NCBI GenBank assembly: GCA_002402275.1
Contig: DHFN01000010.1
Coordinates: 1-7,409 of the forward strand
Reading direction: 5' to 3'
Length of the DNA stretch: 7,409 nucleotides
From: Anaerolineales bacterium UBA4823
GTDB lineage: Bacteria > Chloroflexota > Anaerolineae > Anaerolineales > UBA4823
The notes beneath the pieces were generated by a model that was not told the DNA's origin, did not search any database, and saw nothing but the letters and a program-made list of their open reading frames with translations. The translations under genes and the position numbers were made by a program. Numbering within the stretch: position 1 is the stretch's first letter; each line of letters begins with the position of its first letter. Below, piece by piece: positions 1 to 4,827 of the stretch.

Positions 1-24
1 ATCCCTCGCTTTGCTCGGGATGAC
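1..24. repeat. Edge-truncated copy of the GAGCGAAGC-type intergenic repeat
   Basis: ATCCCTCGCTTTGCTCGGGA followed by TGAC matches the right inner arm of the element after dmsC (3203-3224) in the same orientation, and the left arm (3160-3182) as reverse complement, with a few mismatches. Its own partner arm would lie beyond the left edge. The fusion gene is therefore bordered on both sides by copies of one repeat family. Confidence 0.65.
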
Positions 25-120
25 CACCCCCTATCGGACAAATCTTGACACTTAGCTTGGGCTACCCAAGATATCGAAATTTGATTGGTGTGATTAACAA
101 AAATCCTGGTTATAGTTTGG
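25..120. other. Non-coding 3' flank of the fusion gene
   Basis: No credible gene is present between the truncated repeat and the stop of the fusion gene. It is AT-rich and holds a short perfect hairpin, CTTGGG-CTA-CCCAAG (56-70): a 6-bp stem with a 3-base loop. On the minus strand the hairpin is not followed by a T-run, so an intrinsic terminator is doubtful. Confidence 0.5.
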
Positions 121-3114
121 CTAAACTTTTGGTTTGAACCACCAATGTTTTACCGCCCAAACCAATCCACCTATTATGAGCCCAAACAACAACAATATGA
201 TCAAGACGTATGTGGCAAATGTAATCGCCTGGGCAGTGCTTATACCCACCATTGCTAGACGATAACGAACTTGTGCTGAGAGGCTCGGCTGCCAAACCGG
301 TGAAGTTGGAGATGTTTGACCTGCATGCAGTGCCTGAACTACTACGGGATTGTAATCTACAACCTGAAGCGGCTCAGTCGCACTTATCCGAACCATCTGC
401 CCGGATTTCATTTCTATAAGTGGCTTCTCTGCCGCCATCTCCAGCTGAGCAGTGCCGCCTAACAAATAAAACCAGGCATCCTGTGTAGGAATTCGCTCTA
501 ATGCAAAGGAACCAGACGGGATGGTTATTTGGACACCGCTCACCCGGATAGTCAGAGGTGCAGCCTCTCCACCCTTCCCCCATAGCCAACCTTGCTCAAA
601 GGATATATTCGTCCCTTCAACTTTGGCAATCGTCTCAGGAGGCAAACTGATATTCCCGCTGCCCCATGGAAATAATTTGGTTTCAGGTCGCCGTATCAGT
701 ACAAAATCGAATTTATCTGCATCTACCACTCCAGCTTGACTATAGTATCCCGGCGCACTGGCAATCACCGTATTCTTTCCCTTTGGCAAACCCATAATTG
801 TATATTCACTGGTCTTGGGATCTACCGCTTGGGCTTGGGCGTCCCCTCTGACCCAGGCAAAGGGCAAAAAGGTTCCCGTTTCGTCTTTCACTATTCCCCT
901 TACTTCACTGCCTTCTGCCATTGCAGCTTTGAGTTCAATCTCCGCTGTAGGTGTTTGGGCTAAATCAATTGCTTCAGCCTTCATGGTCAATTTTTGCTCC
1001 GCCAGAGATTGCGGGTCTGCTGTAAGCAGATATTTACCGATGCGAAGATCGGAAAAAGCAAATGTTCCATCATCTGCCGTGATTACACTTTGGGTTGAAC
1101 CACTGGGAGTTTGAATTGCCCAGATTTTCAAAGGTTTATTCGCACCGCTAATATGCCCCTGGATTTGTCCTAATTGTCCTCGAACTTTGATCGTAACCGG
1201 AGGAGCAGAGGTCGCTCCAGCCGGCAGGTTGACCTCAATTGGTTCAACACTTTCATATAAGACGCCATCTACAACGACCGGATTTACTTGAAATTGATAA
1301 TTCACTGGTTCATATGATACGGTTTCGATATTGATAATCCCATTGCCATTTTGATCAGTATCCACAGAAAATATCCGCCCTCTCCATTCATATAGACGAG
1401 TTGAAGCTGTAACTGGAATATTTGGAACTATCCGACTTTCTCCTTCCATCTCGGTCTTAATTTGAACAGCAATATAATGACCATGATCAACAATCACCCA
1501 ACGATCATCAGAAACCTTAGACCCATCTGCTAATATTGCAGTTACAACGAGCCTATATTGTCCTGCTGGTAACTTCGTGCTGGCAACACTATACTTATCA
1601 TGACAACGCCAACAACTATTTTCGTTTGGGGCTTGAGTACGAGTAGTGCGAATTAAATCAAGTTCCGAGTCAGTATTGCTGATATTGATATTAAACACAA
1701 AATTTCCATCAGTGCCAGGAAAAGTTTCTAGGGTTGTAGTCAAAAATCCTTCAGATTGGATTTGTAGCTGGATTGGAATATCCTTCAAATTATTTCCAGT
1801 AGAATAAATTTTTCCTTTGACAGGAACTGCAGATACTATATCCCCCAATGAATAAAGATGCTCTCCATTTCCAGGCGAAGAAATTTCGATACCAAATACC
1901 CTATTATCATGAGGTACTCCACTTTGACTATATATTCCAGCTGAATTGACCGACATAGTGGTCGTCCCTGACGTTCTAGAAAAAGCCGGACACCAATTTA
2001 ATCCAAGAGCACCATTCAAATGACAAACGGCACATTCAGCTTCTATTACTCGCGGGGGTTCTTGTCGACTCTGAGGATGGTGGCAGGCACGACAATCTGA
2101 TGGAGCTGTGACAGTCTCCTGGGCCGATGAACTAGCCGCCTGCGGAACTTCCCAAATTCGAACGGTGTTATCGACAGCTCCAGATGCCAGTTTCTTCCCA
2201 TCCGGCGAAAATGCCACACTAAATACAAAATCTTGATGCCCTTTCAATAGTGCATAGGGTTTCGCATCCGGCATCGCCCATAACCTCACGGTCTCATCCA
2301 CCGATGCTGAAGCCAATAGCTTGCCATCAGGTGAAAAGGCTACTCCCAGCACGCTCGAACTGTGTTCTTCCCGGGTTGCAAGCATTTCCCCATCCAGCAC
2401 CCGCCATAACCGCAGGGTGGCATCAAATGCACCAGATGCTAAATATTCCCCATCCGGAGAAAATGTCAATGCCCTTATCCAATCTCTATGCCCCTTCAGC
2501 TCCCGAACCAGGCTGCCTTCTCCAACATTCCACAATCGAATGCTTTTGTCAAATCCGCCAGTCGCTAGCAGATCCCCATCCGGTGAAAATGCTACAGCTT
2601 TCACCCCCTCTACCCCATCCTTAATCACCCTGACTGTCTTTCCGTCTGTAACTCGCCAGATGCGTACCGTGTTATCATCCGACGCTGTTGCCAATAGTTC
2701 ACCATCGGGCGAAAAGGCTAATCCTCTCACCCAAGCCGTATGCCCTTTTAATTCTTTCCCTAGTGTCCCATCCCTTACATTCCAAAGTCGCACGGTCGCA
2801 TCATACGAACCACTCGCCAGCCATCGTCCATCGGGTGAAAAGGCTATGGCACGTACCCAGGTTTCAGTTGGTACAAACCGAATCAGTTCTAATGTGGTTG
2901 AATCATAATAATAAATTCCTATTGATGTTCCTATCGCCAGAATTTCCCCGGTCGGTGAATATGCTACTGCCAATGCACGCCCTTGACCAGTTGCTGAAAG
3001 TTGGATCACCTCGGGACCGCTTGTTTGGGCAAAGGTATTCTGAGGATTCAATATGCTGAGCATTGCTATCAGGATGACAAGTGGGATCAGAAACACAAGG
3101 ATGTTTTTTCGCAT
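121..3114 (-). CDS. Exported WD40 propeller / triheme cytochrome c fusion with C-terminal membrane anchor
   Basis: No standard name recognised. In order along 997 residues: signal peptide (1-29, MRKN then a hydrophobic core, probable cleavage after TFA); seven WD40 repeats (about 36-326) forming one complete propeller; an Ala/Ser/Thr-rich linker; two CxxCH motifs (C341-H345, C361-H365); a beta-rich segment; a third CxxCH (C501-H505); further beta-sandwich segments, two of which (about 648-720 and 736-800) look like carboxypeptidase-regulatory-like domains; a FecR-like beta segment (about 855-915, from ITIPSGSFAL to MKSGQMVRIS); and one membrane helix (about 965-988) followed by a basic tail (KHWWFKPKV). 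This predicts a type I membrane protein with propeller and haems outside. It lies 154 bases after dmsC in the same direction, so it may serve or sense the reductase; this is inference. Haem attachment is predicted from motifs only; CxxCH can also bind metals, but three in an exported protein favour haem c. Confidence 0.85.
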   Translation of the reverse strand: MRKNILVFLIPLVILIAMLSILNPQNTFAQTSGPEVIQLSATGQGRALAVAYSPTGEILAIGTSIGIYYYDSTTLELIRFVPTETWVRAIAFSPDGRWLASGSYDATVRLWNVRDGTLGKELKGHTAWVRGLAFSPDGELLATASDDNTVRIWRVTDGKTVRVIKDGVEGVKAVAFSPDGDLLATGGFDKSIRLWNVGEGSLVRELKGHRDWIRALTFSPDGEYLASGAFDATLRLWRVLDGEMLATREEHSSSVLGVAFSPDGKLLASASVDETVRLWAMPDAKPYALLKGHQDFVFSVAFSPDGKKLASGAVDNTVRIWEVPQAASSSAQETVTAPSDCRACHHPQSRQEPPRVIEAECAVCHLNGALGLNWCPAFSRTSGTTTMSVNSAGIYSQSGVPHDNRVFGIEISSPGNGEHLYSLGDIVSAVPVKGKIYSTGNNLKDIPIQLQIQSEGFLTTTLETFPGTDGNFVFNINISNTDSELDLIRTTRTQAPNENSCWRCHDKYSVASTKLPAGQYRLVVTAILADGSKVSDDRWVIVDHGHYIAVQIKTEMEGESRIVPNIPVTASTRLYEWRGRIFSVDTDQNGNGIINIETVSYEPVNYQFQVNPVVVDGVLYESVEPIEVNLPAGATSAPPVTIKVRGQLGQIQGHISGANKPLKIWAIQTPSGSTQSVITADDGTFAFSDLRIGKYLLTADPQSLAEQKLTMKAEAIDLAQTPTAEIELKAAMAEGSEVRGIVKDETGTFLPFAWVRGDAQAQAVDPKTSEYTIMGLPKGKNTVIASAPGYYSQAGVVDADKFDFVLIRRPETKLFPWGSGNISLPPETIAKVEGTNISFEQGWLWGKGGEAAPLTIRVSGVQITIPSGSFALERIPTQDAWFYLLGGTAQLEMAAEKPLIEMKSGQMVRISATEPLQVVDYNPVVVQALHAGQTSPTSPVWQPSLSAQVRYRLAMVGISTAQAITFATYVLIILLLFGLIIGGLVWAVKHWWFKPKV
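1600..1614 (-). other. Third CxxCH haem c motif (CWRCH)
   Basis: Residues 501-505 read CWRCH, after NENS and before DKYSV. It lies about 135 residues from the paired motifs, inserted between beta-rich segments, so it may be a separate haem site or may fold back on the pair. Haem binding is predicted from the motif alone. Confidence 0.65.
2020..2094 (-). other. Paired CxxCH haem c motifs
   Basis: The codons read CRACH (residues 341-345, bases 2080-2094) and CAVCH (361-365, bases 2020-2034), the second Cys of the first motif being 17 positions before the first Cys of the second. Such closely paired motifs resemble the doubled-CXXCH and cytochrome c7/c3-like modules of multihaem cytochromes. 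An extra His346 directly after the first motif, and nearby His or Met residues, could be distal ligands. Haem binding is predicted only. Confidence 0.75.
2137..3009 (-). repeat. Seven tandem WD40 repeats (one seven-bladed propeller)
   Basis: Coding repeats within the fusion gene. The blade marker FSPDG recurs at residues 92, 134, 176, 218, 260 and 302, an exact 42-residue (126-base) period; a first, diverged copy (YSPTG) is at 52. Each unit has the shape AFSPDG..LASGS.D.TVRLW.V, with GH starting several following blades. Seven units close one propeller, normally a rigid protein-binding platform without catalysis. Blade 1 is the odd one: it ends in IYYYDSTT rather than the usual RLW.V. Confidence 0.9.
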
Positions 3115-3118
3115 GATG

Positions 3119-3125
3119 CCTCACC
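3119..3125 (-). promoter_or_regulatory. Ribosome binding site of the WD40-cytochrome gene
   Basis: GGTGAGG on the minus strand ends four bases before the ATG at 3114. The spacing is slightly short but acceptable. The start is also supported by the signal peptide that begins directly there (MRKN plus hydrophobic core). Confidence 0.6.
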
Positions 3126-3135
3126 AATAATGGGG

Positions 3136-3251
3136 TTGGAGATTGCTCAAAAGAGGGTCGTCACTCCGAGCGAAGCAGGGATTCTTTTCTTACCTTATAG
3201 ATATCTCGCTTCGCTCATTATGACATGGATGGCTTTTTAGACAATCTCCAA
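3136..3251. repeat. Nested imperfect inverted repeat filling the dmsC-fusion gene gap
   Basis: Outer arms: TTGGAGATTG (3136-3145) is matched exactly by its reverse complement CAATCTCCAA (3242-3251), and the pairing continues inwards imperfectly (GCTCAAAAG against CTTTTTAGA). Inner arms: bases 3160-3182 and 3203-3224 share GAGCGAAGC in inverted orientation, with matching GTCA/TGAC and GAT/ATC ends, around a short AT-rich centre. Transcribed, it could fold into a long broken hairpin. The inner part resembles intergenic palindromes found in many copies in some bacterial genomes; the outer arms resemble terminal inverted repeats of a MITE. No transposase gene and no clear target duplication is visible. 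Confidence 0.75.
3217..3244 (-). promoter_or_regulatory. Candidate sigma70-like promoter inside the inverted repeat
   Basis: On the minus strand TTGTCT (3244-3239) is followed after 16 bases by CATAAT (3222-3217). These match the -35 and -10 consensus at 4 of 6 and 5 of 6 positions, about 100 bases before the start of the fusion gene. If real, the gene could be transcribed independently of dmsABC. Such matches arise often by chance. Confidence 0.2.
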
Positions 3252-3268
3252 TCGGTTTTTTTATTTGC

Positions 3269-4192
3269 TTAGATTCCGATGCGCACGTGAGTGGCGTAGA
3301 ACATCATCCGTCCTAACACTTCCGCCACCAACACCAACACAAATGCCGCATAAGCCAGGTTCGCCAAGATTTTCTCCCGCCCAGCACTCTGCGCATTTTG
3401 ATAGACAAATACCGCAAATATTCCCGCACCGATAAACGCCAACACTACTCGCAACACTAACGCCCACCCAAACGGATCGATCATCATTTGAGCACTCTGC
3501 AATGCCGCAGACGAACCCGTCGCTAAGGTCGCTAAGTAGATCGGCAACACCACTAATTCAACTCCCAATAACACTACCGATGCTATCGCAATCCAGCGTA
3601 AGCTCGTCCGCATCAGCTCACATTGCACTTCCGCACAGCCCGGCTCTTTCTTCTGCACATAGGAGTAGTTCGCCACAAACGCCACCCCCATCGCCAATGC
3701 CCCTAACAAAAAGGCGGTCACAAAAAACGACACGATCGTCACCCACGAATTCCAGGCTGGTTGGGTCGGCAATACATAGTACACCATCGCTTCACTCAGC
3801 ACCAACGCTAACCCATCGAGCGCCGCTAACCAGGCAATCACGTTCCGTAATGCAAAGCTCCCGATCTTGCGCCATTGCAGGAAGGCAAATACCACCACCA
3901 GCACCGCAAAGATCACCCCGGTGAAGATCTCCCGACTCAACCACGAGCTGCCTAGGTTATTCACCGCATTGGGTGCCCGCAGCGGGTCTCCGAGGTGCAG
4001 CAAGGAGGCTAAGAACGCCAGAACAACCACCGGAACGACTGCCAGCAATGCCCGGTCACTCAGCCGATCGGCTTCTTCCATCCCATGTTTCTTTGCCGCA
4101 TAATAATGTACGATCCCTAACACCCAGACCGTCCCAACTGACATTTGGGTCAGGATGGTAAAGGTTATTAATGCCCATTCTTTTACATTCAT
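3269..4192 (-). CDS. dmsC: DmsC-like membrane anchor and quinol oxidase subunit
   Basis: Integral membrane subunit that anchors DmsAB and oxidises menaquinol. The 307 residues (E. coli DmsC has 287) contain about eight hydrophobic segments, near 6-30, 48-66, 88-106, 117-140, 150-175, 199-223, 242-264 and 276-297. Family marks are LASLLHLGDPLRA (61-73), SSWLSREI (82-89) and the C-terminal EVLGRMMFYATHVRIG (291-306), all matching E. coli DmsC segments. His66 corresponds to the E. coli His65 reported as important for quinol binding. A soluble loop at about 178-195 (KKEPGCAEVQCELMR) carries two cysteines that I do not recall from E. coli DmsC. The ATG at 4192 has GAGGAG seven bases upstream, 1 base after the dmsB stop, so the two are probably translationally coupled. 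By hand counts it is more GC-rich than dmsA (see findings). Confidence 0.9.
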   Translation of the reverse strand: MNVKEWALITFTILTQMSVGTVWVLGIVHYYAAKKHGMEEADRLSDRALLAVVPVVVLAFLASLLHLGDPLRAPNAVNNLGSSWLSREIFTGVIFAVLVVVFAFLQWRKIGSFALRNVIAWLAALDGLALVLSEAMVYYVLPTQPAWNSWVTIVSFFVTAFLLGALAMGVAFVANYSYVQKKEPGCAEVQCELMRTSLRWIAIASVVLLGVELVVLPIYLATLATGSSAALQSAQMMIDPFGWALVLRVVLAFIGAGIFAVFVYQNAQSAGREKILANLAYAAFVLVLVAEVLGRMMFYATHVRIGI

Positions 4193-4193
4193 A

Positions 4194-4826
4194 TCACAGC
4201 TCCTCTGGTAGATTCAATATGTGACCAGTGCCTTTTCCGCTCGGTTGAGCATGCTTGTGGGGTGTGAGAACCAGCGCTGGACTGGTGAAGTTCCCACTTG
4301 GCAAAGGCTCAATGGCATCTAAATTGCCATACTTCTGGCGTAATTCATCAAGTTCACCATAGTCCAGGCAACGCATCACACAGGCATCCACACAAGCTGG
4401 GTTCTCGCCTTTCGCCAGTAAGTCTTCACAGAACGTGCATTTGGTCATCACGCCTTGGTCTTCACGAAAATGCGGTGCACCATAAGGGCAAGCCCATTCA
4501 CAGTAACGACAACCGATACATTTATTCTCATCGATCAATACCACCCCATCCGAACGCTTGGTTATGGCTCCGGCAGGGCAGACATCCCGACATATCGGAT
4601 TCTCACAATGATTACAAGCCATGGAGACTGAATAGGCATAAACGTTACTAGGGATAAGCAGTGATTTATCATTTGCATCCCGTACCCAATTTCCTCCTCC
4701 ATATTGGATAACCCGGCGCCAACGGATTTCTGCTGGCAAATTATTCTTGTCCTGGCAGGCAATTTGACATACTTTGCAAGCTGTACATACACTTGAATCG
4801 AAATAAAACGCGAGTTGTTTAGCCAT
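4194..4826 (-). CDS. dmsB: DmsB-like four-cluster [4Fe-4S] electron transfer subunit
   Basis: Moves electrons from the DmsC anchor to DmsA. The 210 residues match the usual DmsB length and there is no signal peptide, as expected for a subunit exported together with Tat-carrying DmsA. Sixteen cysteines form four ferredoxin-type sites: C14/C17/C20/C24, C71/C74/C79/C83, C103/C106/C109/C113 and C130/C133/C145/C149. Blocks such as MACNHCENPICRDVCP, CIGCRYCEWACPYGAP and LDYGELDELRQKYG correspond to E. coli DmsB. A 17th cysteine, C153, stands in the ACVMRCLDYG stretch where E. coli DmsB has Ala (PLRALDFG). The ATG at 4826 has a strong AGGAGG six bases upstream and lies 1 base after the dmsA stop. 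Homologues such as NrfC, PhsB or TtrB share the fold, but the similarity over the whole length, including the C-terminal tail, favours DmsB. Confidence 0.93.
   Translation of the reverse strand: MAKQLAFYFDSSVCTACKVCQIACQDKNNLPAEIRWRRVIQYGGGNWVRDANDKSLLIPSNVYAYSVSMACNHCENPICRDVCPAGAITKRSDGVVLIDENKCIGCRYCEWACPYGAPHFREDQGVMTKCTFCEDLLAKGENPACVDACVMRCLDYGELDELRQKYGNLDAIEPLPSGNFTSPALVLTPHKHAQPSGKGTGHILNLPEEL
4200..4205 (-). promoter_or_regulatory. Ribosome binding site of dmsC
   Basis: GAGGAG on the minus strand, seven bases before the dmsC ATG and overlapping the end of dmsB. It supports the chosen start. Confidence 0.75.
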
Positions 4827-4827
4827 T

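Noticed and set aside
2321..2908. Long plus-strand open frame of 195 codons opposite the WD40 repeats, with repeated SPSGEKA
   Set aside because: It is the antisense shadow of the repeated FSPDG codons; the period follows the blades and there is no convincing gene signal.
2137..3009. CRISPR-like array, suggested by regular 126-base repetition
   Set aside because: The period is that of WD40 blades in an uninterrupted reading frame; there are no short identical repeats with unique spacers.
3136..3261. Intrinsic terminator after dmsC
   Set aside because: The T-run next to the inverted repeat (CGGTTTTTTT, 3253-3262) lies on the plus strand, so it could only end plus-strand transcripts, and no plus-strand gene is present. 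The minus strand has no T-run after the hairpin.
3502..3924. Plus-strand open frame of 140 codons opposite dmsC
   Set aside because: Low-complexity Ser/Pro/Thr-rich translation, entirely antisense to a well-supported membrane protein of higher GC, where stops are rare by composition.
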